Source: Luteimonas sp. JM171 (GTDB taxonomy: Bacteria > Pseudomonadota > Gammaproteobacteria > Xanthomonadales > Xanthomonadaceae). Taken from it: a DNA stretch of 64,000 bases. The stretch is from NCBI RefSeq assembly GCF_001717465.1, contig NZ_CP017074.1, positions 1-64,000 on the forward strand, given 5' to 3'. The position numbers and the translations under genes were made by a program. Below the pieces are notes generated by a model, which was not told the DNA's origin, searched no databases, and saw only the letters and a program-made list of their open reading frames with translations. Below are positions 1-10,506 of the stretch, piece by piece. Positions within the stretch are counted from its first letter, which is position 1. The number at the start of each line of letters is the position of its first letter.

Positions 1-2
1 AA

Positions 3-33
3 AGAAAAACCCCCGCCGAGGCGGGGGTCTTCC
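3..33 (-). terminator. Intrinsic terminator of the hup-tRNA unit
   Basis: A GC-only stem (ccccgcc / ggcgggg) is flanked on the low-coordinate side by an A-rich run, which reads as a U-run on the minus strand. It lies directly after tRNA-Asp and would end transcription coming from hup and the two tRNA genes. Confidence 0.8.
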
Positions 34-42
34 TTGTTCTAG

Positions 43-119
43 TGGCGGAGCGGACGGGACTCGAACCCGCGACCTCCGGCGTGACAGGCCAGCATTCTAA
101 CCAACTGAACTACCGCTCC
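43..119 (-). tRNA. tRNA-Asp (GTC)
   Basis: The minus strand folds as a complete cloverleaf with acceptor GGAGCGG/CCGCTCC, anticodon loop CTGTCAC (anticodon GTC), a TTCGA T-loop and an encoded CCA end. It follows tRNA-Val and is followed by a terminator. Confidence 0.95.
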
Positions 120-144
120 GCACTGAAACCTTGACTCTTTGGCG

Positions 145-219
145 TGGTGGGTGCTGAGGGTTTCGAACCCCCGACCCTCGCCTTGTAAGGGCGACGCTCT
201 ACCGCTGAGCTAAGCACCC
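145..219 (-). tRNA. tRNA-Val (TAC)
   Basis: Complete cloverleaf on the minus strand with acceptor GGGTGCT, anticodon loop CTTACAA (anticodon TAC), T-loop TTCGAAA and encoded CCA. Only 12 bases separate it from the hup stop codon, so co-transcription with hup is likely. Confidence 0.95.
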
Positions 220-231
220 GTACCGAGCCGT

Positions 232-507
232 TTAGTTTACAGCGTCTTTCAGCGCTTTGCCAGCCTTGAACGCAGGATTCTTTGCAGCCGGGATCTGGAT
301 CTCTTCACCGGTGCGCGGATTGCGGCCGGTACGGGCTGCACGCTCACGGACTTCGAAGGTGCCGAAGCCGGCGATGGCCACGCTCTCGCCGCGGCCCAGC
401 GAGCCGCTGATGGTGTCGAACACGGCATCCACGGCGCTGGTCGCGTCGGCGCGGGTCAGGCCAGCCTTGCTGGCCACGGCTTCGATGATGTCACTCTTCT
501 TCGTCAT
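232..507 (-). CDS. hup: HU family DNA-binding protein
   Basis: A 91-residue histone-like nucleoid protein that bends and compacts DNA without sequence specificity. The length and the family signature ([18 protein letters not shown], then the arm segment and C-terminal KDAVN) match HU-beta. The start follows a good ribosome binding site (AGGAG). It sits just downstream of lon, as in E. coli and other gammaproteobacteria, and its own promoter lies about 100 bases upstream. Stable RNA genes follow in the same direction. Confidence 0.95.
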   Translation of the reverse strand: MTKKSDIIEAVASKAGLTRADATSAVDAVFDTISGSLGRGESVAIAGFGTFEVRERAARTGRNPRTGEEIQIPAAKNPAFKAGKALKDAVN

Positions 508-546
508 GTTCCTGGTATCTCCTGTGCGACGCCGTCGCGATTAGAT

Positions 547-567
547 GTCGGACGGGCTGCGTCCGAC
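547..567 (-). other. Hairpin between lon and hup
   Basis: GTCGGACG and CGTCCGAC form a perfect 8-bp stem with a 5-base loop, 40 bases upstream of the hup start. No U-run follows, so it may be a 5' leader structure rather than a classical terminator. Confidence 0.45.
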
Positions 568-606
568 TTGGAGCGGCGCGCCGGGAGGGCGCCGCGAATG
601 GGCAAC

Positions 607-636
607 GTTATACCAGCGCGCGCTGCCGGGACGCAA
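607..636 (-). promoter_or_regulatory. Putative sigma70 promoter of hup
   Basis: On the minus strand a -35 box TTGCGT (631-636) and a -10 box TATAAC (607-612) are separated by 18 bases, about 100 bases upstream of the hup start. The match is by eye. Confidence 0.55.
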
Positions 637-694
637 CCGAAAAGCGCATAACCGCGCCACTTTTCAGCTGCCTGCCACGACGGCGGCCCGTTCG

Positions 695-3175
<2,481 letters not shown>

Positions 3176-3225
3176 CAGGGCTCCGGGAACTCGGGTTCAG
3201 GGCCGGCAAACCGGCATGCCCCCTG

Positions 3226-3254
3226 TTATGGGGCTGCCCGGAGGGGGATGCAAG
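3226..3254 (-). promoter_or_regulatory. Heat-shock (sigma32-like) promoter of lon
   Basis: The minus strand shows CTTGCAT (3248-3254), a 14-base spacer and CCCCATAA (3226-3233), against the sigma32 consensus CTTGAAA-N13/14-CCCCATNT. It lies about 50 bases upstream of the lon start, and lon is a known sigma32 target in E. coli. A degenerate copy of the same stretch occurs at 10618-10690. Confidence 0.7.
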
Positions 3255-3438
3255 CGGGCGGGCGCCAGCAGATCGCGGCCCCGGGCCGGTATCCAAGTTG
3301 AATCAATAAGTTGGGAGCAGCGTCTTCCGGATTCGAAGGGAAACCTGAACAGACTTGCCACCCACGCCCGCCTCCCCAGGTCGCCCCCGCCGGCAGCGTT
3401 GGGAAACGACGGGCGACGAATGTCGAAGTCGAAGACGG

Positions 3439-4157
3439 TCAAAGGTTCCCGGAACTGGCTGCATCCAGCAGGCTTTTGCAAATCTGCACCGTGATCGCAG
3501 TCGGGCCTTCGGGGACGTCAACCGAAAGCCAGCGGCCGCCGGATCGTCGGACGCAAAAATCAACGGCGTGCTTGCGCGTCCCGTGCTTGCCCCACGCCGG
3601 AGACCTGATAGCGAAAGAATACGGCCAGTCCTCTTCCAGTTCCGCTGGGGCAATGACCTCCGTGTAGCCATCGGGGAGGTTCCCGTAGGCCAGGCATTCG
3701 CCTGGCGCCAGGCCTCGCCCGGCTTCAAGATCGGCGCGGGGTCGGGAACACCATTCGAGTACGAAATGCAGTCCCCTGCCGCCGGGTCAAAGCGCGTGTC
3801 CCGCACGAGGAAATCGGATTCCCAGATCGTCTGCGCAACCCCAGCGATCCGCTGGTCAATCCGGACGCTTGAGAGCAACGGGGCAGCCTCTTTGTTGACG
3901 GCCGACAGTTCGATGGGAAAGCACACCTGTCCACGGACCATACGCACTTGCGCTCGCTGATAGCGCTGGCCAACGGCGCTGCAGGGCGAGACCCTGGCGA
4001 GTTTGACCTCTTCCTCTCCCTCATCCTGCGAAATGCAGCTTAGAACTTGACCACCCTCCGAGCGGATATTCAGCGGTCGCGGGCCGCATGATGTTGCGGT
4101 CATGCAGGCAACTGACAGCAGAACCGCAAGCGAAATTCCGGCCAGGCGGAGCCTCAT
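3439..4157 (-). pseudogene. Frameshifted lipoprotein, paralogue of the 10911-11501 gene
   Basis: It begins MRLRLAGISLAVLLSVAC with a lipobox-like LSVAC. The first part reads in one frame as far as ILKPGE; homology to the 10911-11501 lipoprotein then continues in another frame (PGECLAYG, DWPYSFAIRSPAWG, FCVRR, VDVPEGPTAITVQIC) to a TGA at 3439. Removing 17 bases at 3699-3715 restores a single frame of about 233 codons. The extra bases contain a 14-bp perfect palindrome. Function unknown; I infer an orphan immunity-like lipoprotein. A sequencing error is possible but less likely for 17 bases. Confidence 0.75.
3699..3715. other. 17-bp palindrome-containing insertion causing a frameshift
   Basis: These bases are absent by alignment with the intact paralogue and include the perfect palindrome GCCTGGCGCCAGGC (3700-3713). 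Flanking bases partly repeat (ccgggcga / ccaggcga), consistent with slippage or imperfect tandem duplication. Confidence 0.6.
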
Positions 4158-4168
4158 TGCCGGCACCC

Positions 4169-4225
4169 GAAAGGTTTTTCCCGTGAGGACGGACCATACC
4201 GGAACTCGGCGGCGCGTCCGCTGGC
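4169..4225 (-). pseudogene. Remnant of the 3' end of a PAAR-effector gene
   Basis: One minus-strand frame reads AAEFRYGPSSREKPF, against [15 protein letters not shown] at the C-terminus of the PAAR protein at 11504-12709. Nucleotides also align (GTCCTCACGGG in both), and in both places a lipoprotein start follows. It suggests that a second effector-lipoprotein pair once stood here and only the effector tail remains. Short alignment, so moderate certainty. Confidence 0.5.
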
Positions 4226-4302
4226 GCCAATCCTTAGGCGCAATAGGAAAGCGCTGGAAGCAGGTCGTGGACGCAGGTGCCAAATGCGGCCGGACGCGAG
4301 CA

Positions 4303-4612
4303 TCACTTCGTCCGCCAGCTATGACCACCGCCGGCTTCCAGGGATCGCGGTTCGGCCACGCTGCTTCCCAAGCGAGCCTCAGTATCGGTCGCATCGAGCA
4401 GTTGCCTGCAGACATCAACCGTCACCGGGGCTGGTCCTTTGGGGGCATTGGCGACCACCAATCCATTGGGGGTGCGCCTGATGCAGAAGACAGCGGAATA
4501 GTTGCGCGTACGGAACCTCCCCCACTCGGGCGACCTGATCGCGAACTAATAGGGCCAGTCGTCGCGCAATTTGGTGTGATCCCCGACGCTCGCGTAACCT
4601 CTCGGCACTTCG
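4303..4612 (-). pseudogene. 5'-truncated lipoprotein copy with an internal stop
   Basis: The minus strand encodes a close relative of the C-terminal half of the 10911-11501 lipoprotein (VPRGYASVGD, RDDWPY-stop-FAIRSPEWGRF, RTRNYSAVFCIRRTP, VDVCRQLLDATD). An in-frame TAG sits at 4546-4548 where the intact gene has TCG. Similarity stops at about 4610, so signal peptide and N-terminal half are missing. Similarity to the intact copy continues for some 40 bases past the stop codon, so this duplication included 3' flanking DNA. Confidence 0.75.
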
Positions 4613-4640
4613 GTATTAGGTAGCACTCGCACTCATTCGG

Positions 4641-4688
4641 CTGTCAAGTGGCGACGGCGGAAGTGACATCGTCGTCGCCACTCGACAG
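4641..4688. repeat. 16-bp inverted repeat
   Basis: CTGTCAAGTGGCGACG (4641-4656) and CGTCGCCACTCGACAG (4673-4688) are inverted copies with one mismatch around a 16-base loop. A third, direct partial copy (GTCGCCACTGGACA) is at 4746-4759. The stretch 4613-4773 has no gene. It could be the terminator of the export operon, without an evident U-run, or a trace of a mobile element end. Confidence 0.6.
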
Positions 4689-4773
4689 ACAAACAAAATA
4701 TCTGGCTTCTTTTTCGCACAAAGATAGCTTCGCATCAGTTCCGCTGTCGCCACTGGACAACTTGTCATCACAC

Positions 4774-5901
4774 TCAGCCGTCGAGACTCGACAGCGGTCT
4801 GCTTGCTGGGCGGTATCGCCACATCGCTAGCGCGCCATACAGCAGCACCAGTAAAGCGAGATTGCACAGCTCCGGTGCGGTTTCCCCGAGGCTGGCGCCC
4901 ATCTGGTTGAGCTTGACCATGGCGTTGACGCCGGGGGTGGACGGGAACAGCTTCGACAGCCACACCAGCATGGGCGGCATCGACGACGCCGGCCACGACA
5001 GCCCGGACAAGAAGAACAGCGGCAGCGAGGTGGCGATCAGCAGCTGGAACGGCCGCTCGCGGGTGCGGAAGTAGCTGCCCGCGAACAGGGCGAACGCCAC
5101 GACCGCGGCCACGTACAGCGCACCGCCCAGCAGCGTGCCCAGTGGATTGCCACCACGCGGATAGTCCTGCAGCCACAGCACGAAGCCGTTGTAGTACAGC
5201 ATGCTGCACAGGCCGATCAATGCGAATGCCGAGGCGATGCCGAGCAGCCCCGGACGCGAGAACGCCAGTGGGCCTATGCGCTCGCGGCGGGTGCCCGCCA
5301 GCACCAGCATGCCGATCAGCAGCGTCTGCTGCACGATCACCTGTGCCACGCCGGGCACAACGGCGCTGCCATAGCCCTCGCGCGTGTTGAACAGTGGTCG
5401 TGTCACCAACTGCAGCGGCGGCGCGGCCGGCGCACCTGCAAAGTGTGCCTGTGCCATCGCGGCTTCGCGCGCGAACGCGGATGCAGCATCACCCAGGCCT
5501 TCGAGTACGGCACCGCCTCGCCCGAGGAAGGCGCCGCTACCATACAGCGCCAGCTGTCCCGGCTTCCCGCGCAGGATGTCGCGCTGGAATCCCGCCGGTA
5601 TCGCCAGCACGCCTTCTGCCTCGCTGCTGGCGATGCGCAGCCGCGCGTCCTCCATCGACATCGCGCCGTCGACCACGCGCACCGCACGCACGGCATCGAC
5701 CTTGCGCACCAGCGCGCGGCTCATCTGGCTGCGATCGTGATCGACCACCACGACCGGATACTCCGAGGCCACCTGGTGGCGGTAGGCGACCGGATAGAAG
5801 AACGAATACAGCACCACCGCGCCGATCAGGGTCGACACCGCGTAGCGGTCGGAGAACACCGCGCGCAGCGTTTCCCGGAAGCCTGCGGCGAGCCTGTTCA
5901 C
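4774..5901 (-). CDS. ABC-2 type permease, second of a pair
   Basis: Inner-membrane permease of 375 residues. It has an N-terminal membrane segment (AVSTLIGAVVLYSFFYPVAY), a large periplasmic region starting PVVVVDHDRSQMSRALVRK, and about five C-terminal membrane segments, the ABC2_membrane_3 / YhhJ layout. The GTG start at 5901 overlaps the stop of the preceding permease (GTGA), indicating translational coupling, so I prefer it to the far upstream in-frame starts. It is the last gene of a tolC-hlyD-permease-permease operon for drug or lipid-like export. No ATP-binding subunit is encoded nearby. Confidence 0.85.
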   Translation of the reverse strand: MNRLAAGFRETLRAVFSDRYAVSTLIGAVVLYSFFYPVAYRHQVASEYPVVVVDHDRSQMSRALVRKVDAVRAVRVVDGAMSMEDARLRIASSEAEGVLAIPAGFQRDILRGKPGQLALYGSGAFLGRGGAVLEGLGDAASAFAREAAMAQAHFAGAPAAPPLQLVTRPLFNTREGYGSAVVPGVAQVIVQQTLLIGMLVLAGTRRERIGPLAFSRPGLLGIASAFALIGLCSMLYYNGFVLWLQDYPRGGNPLGTLLGGALYVAAVVAFALFAGSYFRTRERPFQLLIATSLPLFFLSGLSWPASSMPPMLVWLSKLFPSTPGVNAMVKLNQMGASLGETAPELCNLALLVLLYGALAMWRYRPASRPLSSLDG

Positions 5902-7085
5902 CGCTGTCCCCACGCGGCCGGATCGCGTGCGCTGCGCCCGTACAGGCGTAGCCCGGCACCGCCGGCCACCAGCACGAACAGCAGCAGGATCCCCAGCAGC
6001 GGCAGGGACACCGTCCACGCCGCGCCGCGGTCGAGCTGCTGGGCCTGCAGCTTGAGATAGGGAGTGAACGGCAGCAGGTGGCTCCAGATCTGGGCAAACA
6101 GCGGCGCGCCCTGGATCGGGAAGGTCGCCCCCGAGAACGCCAGCGATGTGCCCGCGTACAGCCCGGTCAGGGACAGCGCCGTGCCCATGTTGCGGATCGC
6201 GCCGACCAGCAGCAGCGCGATGCCCCCGTAGGCCAGGTACATCGCCGCCTGCGCGGCCACCAGCATCGGCGCGCTGCCGGCCACGCCGCCGCGGATCGCC
6301 GCCAGCCATACCAACGAGGCCACGCCGTAGGCCGTGAACAGCAGCAGGTAGGGCGCCAGCTTACCTGCAACGGCCGGCAGCAGGCGGTCGCCGGATTCGC
6401 GCAGCCAGGCGCCGGCGCTGCCATCGCGCAGTTCGCGCCCCAGGGCGCTCACCATCGTCAGGCAGGCGACCAGGTGCAGCAGCGTCGGGAACAGCAGGCC
6501 AAGCAGGAAGTGTTCGTAGCTGCGCGCCGCATTGGCCAGCACCGTGGCCTGCACCTGCAGCGTCGGAGCGCGCACGGCCTCCGGTCCGCGCGCCAGCGCC
6601 ACTTCGTGGCGGACGATGCGCCCGCCCGCGGCCTGCACCGCCTCGCCGATCCCGCGCACGGCGGCCTGTCCCGCGGTCTGGTGGCTGGCGTTGTAGTGCG
6701 CGAACACGACTGCGCTGCCGCCGCGCAGGATCTCGCGCTCGGTGCCCGCCGGCACGTACGCCACCGCGAACGCCCGCGTTGCGCGCACTTCCGACCAGGC
6801 CTGCGGCAAGCCGGTCGGCCGCGACACCACGCGCAGTCCCGGCGCTGCGTCAAGCGCGCGCACCAGTTCGCGGCTGACGGCGCTGTTGTCGTGATCGACC
6901 ACCGCCACCGGCAGCTCGCGCGGCACGCCGGCGGAGAACATCCAGGCGAACAGCGCCAGCAGCAGCAGCGGGATCCAGGTGACCAGGGCCAGGTCCCAGG
7001 GGTCGGCGCGCAGCCGCGCGCACTCGCGCAGCGCCGAACGGACGAAGGCTTCCCGCGCCGTCGGCCGCGTCAGCGCTGCGGCCAT
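5898..7085 (-). CDS. ABC-2 type permease, first of a pair
   Basis: A 395-residue inner-membrane permease paralogous to the next gene. It starts MAAALTRPTAREAF, has a membrane segment LALVTWIPLLLLALFAWMF, a periplasmic domain (LPVAVVDHDNSAVSRELVRAL) and several C-terminal membrane spans. The ATG at 7085 lies inside the end of the adaptor gene (16-base overlap), typical of a coupled operon. The two permeases probably form a heterodimer working with the HlyD adaptor and TolC channel encoded upstream. The partner ATPase must be encoded elsewhere or be absent. Confidence 0.85.
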   Translation of the reverse strand: MAAALTRPTAREAFVRSALRECARLRADPWDLALVTWIPLLLLALFAWMFSAGVPRELPVAVVDHDNSAVSRELVRALDAAPGLRVVSRPTGLPQAWSEVRATRAFAVAYVPAGTEREILRGGSAVVFAHYNASHQTAGQAAVRGIGEAVQAAGGRIVRHEVALARGPEAVRAPTLQVQATVLANAARSYEHFLLGLLFPTLLHLVACLTMVSALGRELRDGSAGAWLRESGDRLLPAVAGKLAPYLLLFTAYGVASLVWLAAIRGGVAGSAPMLVAAQAAMYLAYGGIALLLVGAIRNMGTALSLTGLYAGTSLAFSGATFPIQGAPLFAQIWSHLLPFTPYLKLQAQQLDRGAAWTVSLPLLGILLLFVLVAGGAGLRLYGRSARDPAAWGQR

Positions 7086-8104
7086 GCGAACAGCACGCTC
7101 ATCCCCGGCCGGAAGCCCGCGATCGGCGCCACCGGCCGGGCGCGCACCTCGAAGCTGCGGATGTCGTATCCGGCCGACTGCCGGGTCGCGCGCCAGGTGG
7201 CGAAATCGCCGACCGGGCTGATGTAGTAGACCTCGAACTCGACGTCCTCCAGCGTCAGCGCGGGGATTTCGCCATGCAACCGGCGACCGACCTCGAGTCC
7301 GGCGAACTGGTCCTCGCGCAGGTGGAAGGCCACCCACACGCGCTGCAGGTCGATCAGGGTGTAGATCGGGTAGCCGGCCGGCACCAACTCCCCGACGTCG
7401 GCCATGCGCCCGGATACCTCGCCGGCCACCGGCGCCCGCCCGTGCACCTCGTCCTCGGCCGCCTGCACCTCGGCGACTGCGCCCTCGGCCTGGCGCACCT
7501 GCGCCTGCGCCGCTTCCTTGTCCTCGCCGCGGGCGCCGGCCAGCGCCTGCTCGTACTGCGCCCGCGCCGCGCGCGCCTGCTGCTCGGCGTCGATCGCCGC
7601 CGCCCGCGCCTCGTCGCGCCGCTGCCGGGTGACCACGCCCTCGGCGTGCAGCCGCTCCAGCCGCTGGAACGTGGAACGCGCCAGTTCGCTGCCCGCTTGC
7701 GCGCGCCGCCAGCTGGCCTCGGCGGCGCGGATGTCCTCCTCGCGCGCGCCGGCCTCGGCCTTGTCCGCCTGCGCCTGCGCGGCGGCGAGCGCGGCCTCGG
7801 CCTGCCGCCGCTTGGCCGCGACCTCGGGACTGTCGAGTTCGAACAGCAGCTGCCCGGCCTCGACTCGCTCGCCCTCGGCCACCCGCAGCGCCGCCACTCG
7901 CGCGGTCACCTTGGCCGAGACGTTGACGCTGTCGGCGTCGGCCATGCCCTGCACCAGGTCGGCCGGGCTGCGAAACGCCAGCCACAGGCCGCCGATCAGG
8001 ATCACGGCGATCGCCGCCAGCGCGACCATGCGCACGCGGCGGCGATCGGGCGGTGGCTGCTCCCCGGCGGGCGACGGCGGGGCGGACGGCGCGGTTTCAT
8101 TCAT
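7070..8104 (-). CDS. HlyD family periplasmic adaptor (membrane fusion protein)
   Basis: A 344-residue adaptor that bridges inner-membrane permeases to an outer-membrane channel. It has a cytoplasmic Arg-rich start, one membrane anchor (VALAAIAVILIGGLWLAF, about 27-44), a split biotinyl-lipoyl motif (VSAKVTARVAALRVAEGERV; later PVAGEVSGRMADVGELV) and a long Ala/Gln/Glu-rich coiled-coil hairpin at about 95-220, then the beta-barrel. YbhG/YhiI-like. Its start overlaps the tolC-like stop, and its end overlaps the first permease. Confidence 0.92.
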   Translation of the reverse strand: MNETAPSAPPSPAGEQPPPDRRRVRMVALAAIAVILIGGLWLAFRSPADLVQGMADADSVNVSAKVTARVAALRVAEGERVEAGQLLFELDSPEVAAKRRQAEAALAAAQAQADKAEAGAREEDIRAAEASWRRAQAGSELARSTFQRLERLHAEGVVTRQRRDEARAAAIDAEQQARAARAQYEQALAGARGEDKEAAQAQVRQAEGAVAEVQAAEDEVHGRAPVAGEVSGRMADVGELVPAGYPIYTLIDLQRVWVAFHLREDQFAGLEVGRRLHGEIPALTLEDVEFEVYYISPVGDFATWRATRQSAGYDIRSFEVRARPVAPIAGFRPGMSVLFAWPQR

Positions 8105-9506
8105 GGACAGGCACCCTGTGGTCCGCCTTGCGGACGTATTCGCCGAAGCGCGCCGACTGGCCGCTCAGCTCCAGCAACCGCGCCAGCGCCACGCCGTAGG
8201 CATAGGCGGCCTGCGCGCGTTCGACCTGCGCGCCACCCAGGCCGATCCGGGCGTCGATGACGTCGAGCGAGGTCGACTGGCCCTCGCGGAACGATAGCTC
8301 TTGCAGGCGCAGGTTCTCGCGCGACTGCTCGATGCTGCTGTCGAGCAGCAGGAACTGCTGGCGCGCGGTTTCCAGCGCGCTCCAGGCCTGCGCCACGCCG
8401 ATCGAGATCCGGTTCTCCGCCTCGCGCAGCGCCGCCTGCGCCTGCGCCTGCTGCGCGCGCGCCGCCCCGATCCGGCGCGGACGGTCGCTGCCCGACAGGA
8501 AGGTGTACTTCAGGCCGATGCCGAACGCCCAGTCGCTGTCGGTCAGCAGCGCGTCGTCGCGGTATAAGTCGTACTGGCCGAACAGGAACACCTGCGGCTT
8601 GAGCGCCGCCCGCTGCGCGCGCACGTTCTCGCCGGCCTGCTCGTCCAGCGCCCGCAGCTGCGCCAGCTGCGGATGCCGCGCCAGTGCCGCCTCGGTGAAT
8701 TCCTCCAGCGTGCCCGGCGGCGTCCCGACCACGAACAGCGGCGTGGTCGGCGCCACCGGCCCGCCGCTGCGCAGCATCAGCGCCAGCGCCATGGCCGCCG
8801 CGTCGCGGTCGTGCACCGCCTTGAGGTAGTCGCGCTCGCTGGTGTCGCGCGCCACCGCGGCCTGCAGCCGCTGGGCGCGGGTGGCGAACCCCTCGCGTTC
8901 GAGCGATTCGGCGTGGGCCAGGTGCCGCTGCATGCCGTCGCGCACCTCGCGCCGCACCGCAACCGCCTGCTCGGCCAGAAGCTGGCCGAAATACGCCTCC
9001 ACCAGTTGCGAGGTCAGCGCTTGCGATTGCAGTGCCCGCCCTGCTTCGGCCTCGCGCACCGCCGCCGCCGCCGCGGCCTGCGCAGCTGGGATCTGCCCGC
9101 CGGTGTACAGCGGCAGCACCGTGGTCAGCACCGGGCGCAGACGCCGGTCGCGCTCACGGAAACGCAGTGGGTCACCGATGTCGAACGCCTCGGCCGCCGG
9201 CGCCAGCGAGCCCAGCGGCAGCTCCACGGTATTCTGGAACTCCAGATATCGCGCCTCCAGTGCGATCTCCGGCAGGCGCAGGCGTCGTGACGCATCGGAC
9301 AGGTCCTGGCGGGCATGCAAGTTGGCGTCGGCCGCCGCCAAGGCGTCGGACACCTGCTCCAGCCGCTCGCGTGCCTGCTCGAAGCTCAGCGCCACCGCGT
9401 CCTGCGCATGCACGGCCGCCGTCTGCGCCAGCAGGAGCAGGCAGAGCGCCAATCCCTGCATCGCTCCGGGCGCGCACCGACTATCCATCGCTTCGGGTTC
9501 GATCAT
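8097..9506 (-). CDS. TolC family outer membrane efflux protein
   Basis: Outer-membrane channel subunit of 469 residues from the first start. A signal peptide (GLALCLLLLAQTAAVHAQ) follows about 15 residues of leader, so the true start may be Met7 or Met16. The body shows the two tandem OEP repeats (ALSFEQARERLEQVSDALAAADANL and the second half near EFTEAALARHPQLAQLRALDEQ) with long helical segments and the C-terminal LDVIDARIGL. First gene of the export operon; its last bases overlap the adaptor start. Confidence 0.92.
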   Translation of the reverse strand: MIEPEAMDSRCAPGAMQGLALCLLLLAQTAAVHAQDAVALSFEQARERLEQVSDALAAADANLHARQDLSDASRRLRLPEIALEARYLEFQNTVELPLGSLAPAAEAFDIGDPLRFRERDRRLRPVLTTVLPLYTGGQIPAAQAAAAAAVREAEAGRALQSQALTSQLVEAYFGQLLAEQAVAVRREVRDGMQRHLAHAESLEREGFATRAQRLQAAVARDTSERDYLKAVHDRDAAAMALALMLRSGGPVAPTTPLFVVGTPPGTLEEFTEAALARHPQLAQLRALDEQAGENVRAQRAALKPQVFLFGQYDLYRDDALLTDSDWAFGIGLKYTFLSGSDRPRRIGAARAQQAQAQAALREAENRISIGVAQAWSALETARQQFLLLDSSIEQSRENLRLQELSFREGQSTSLDVIDARIGLGGAQVERAQAAYAYGVALARLLELSGQSARFGEYVRKADHRVPVHE

Positions 9507-9652
9507 CTCCCTGCAGACCCCCGTTCAACAGGACGGAACAGCAGTAACCTGAACAGCCTTGGCGCTCGCGCCCCCAACTTCGCACAATCCATTGGCCTCG
9601 ATGCAAAACGGTCACAGTGAATCGCCCCGGCTTCTGTAGACACCCCAAAGCC

Positions 9653-9755
9653 TCATAGTGCTTGCCGCTTTTCGAACTCTACCGGAGACAGCCCGTCGTT
9701 GTGGCCGTGCTGTCTGCGGAGGTTGTAGAACATCTCGATGTAGTCGAAGACGTCG
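9653..9755 (-). pseudogene. 3' remnant of an older IS3-family transposase
   Basis: The minus strand reads DVFDYIEMFYNLRRQHGHNDGLSPVEFEKRQAL and a stop, the usual C-terminus of an IS3 OrfB integrase. The end of that element is probably at about 9635 (TGTAGACACCCC). The rest of the gene is gone: the newer element starts at 9756. The preceding 9507-9634 is the tolC-like gene upstream region, with no gene seen. Confidence 0.75.
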
Positions 9756-9769
9756 CGTAAGCTCGCCCG

Positions 9770-10300
9770 TCAAGCAGACACTGTAAAAGTAGAGTTTCCG
9801 GCGGCTTGTTGACGGTACTCGGCCGGCGTCAGATCGCCGAGCGAGTCGTGGGGTCTTTCCTCGTTGTACTGGATCATCCATCGCCACACCGCTTCGCGCA
9901 CGTCCTCGAGCGTGGCGAACAGGTGCTGGTCCAGGACCTCTTCGCGCAAGGTCCGGTTGAAACGCTCGATGTAGGCGTTCTGGTTGGGCTTGCCGGGCTG
10001 GATGTACTGGATCGCCATGCCGTTTGCCTTGGCCCACTGGACGAACGCCTCGCCCAGGAACTCCGGGCCGTTGTCGGTGCGCAGGACCTGGGGCAGGCCG
10101 TGGTCCTGCTTGAGCTGCTCGAAGATCCTGACCAGCCGGAGCGAGGAGATCGAGGTGTCGATCTCGATGTGCAGCGCTTCGCGGTTGAAGTCATCGACGA
10201 CGTTGAAGGTGCGGAAGCGCCGACTGCATGCCAGCGCATCGGCCATGAAGTCCGCCGACCACACGGTATCGGGAAGCTGCGGAGCGCCATCTCCGCGTAC
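9770..10300 (-). pseudogene. IS3 OrfB, 5'-deleted DDE integrase
   Basis: The retroviral-type integrase core is intact: DTVWSADFMAD (first Asp), RTDNGPEFLGEAF (second Asp), YIERFNRTLREEVLD (Glu), and the C-terminal YNEERPHDSLGDLTPAEY. The N-terminal region of OrfB that normally precedes it is missing; upstream, this frame is noise under OrfA. The usual OrfA-OrfB programmed frameshift is lost with the deletion, so the element is probably immobile by itself. The start coordinate is approximate. Confidence 0.8.
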
Positions 10301-10506
10301 ATCCGCTTGAGCCTGGCGTTCTCGGCTTCCAGCTCCTTGACCCGCTTCAGGTCGGATGCCTCCATGCCGCCGTACTTGGACTTCCACTTGTAGTACGTCG
10401 GCGCGCTGATGCCGGCTTGGCGGCAGATGTCCTTGACCGGCACACCCGCGTCGGCCTGCTTGAGGATCGAGACGATCTGGGTCTCGGTGAATCGGGACTT
10501 CTTCAT
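10275..10506 (-). pseudogene. IS3 OrfA, truncated at the 3' end
   Basis: MKKSRFTETQIVSILKQADAG opens a helix-turn-helix (VKDICRQAGISAPTYYKWKSKYGG) and a leucine-zipper-like helix (ELEAENARLKRMYAEMAL), typical of IS3 OrfA of the IS407-like groups. After about 77 residues the frame runs into the OrfB core out of frame, at the deletion joint near 10275. Confidence 0.8.

Noticed and set aside
3303..4418. A single 371-residue gene over this span
   Set aside because: Only its middle part matches the lipoprotein family. Homology switches frame at 3699-3715, and the N-terminal 87 residues run over an effector-tail relic and the end of another pseudogene.
7274..8297. Plus-strand frames of about 300 codons over hlyD and tolC
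   Set aside because: They are antisense shadows of coiled-coil coding sequence, rich in Arg/Ala/Ser, with no domain.
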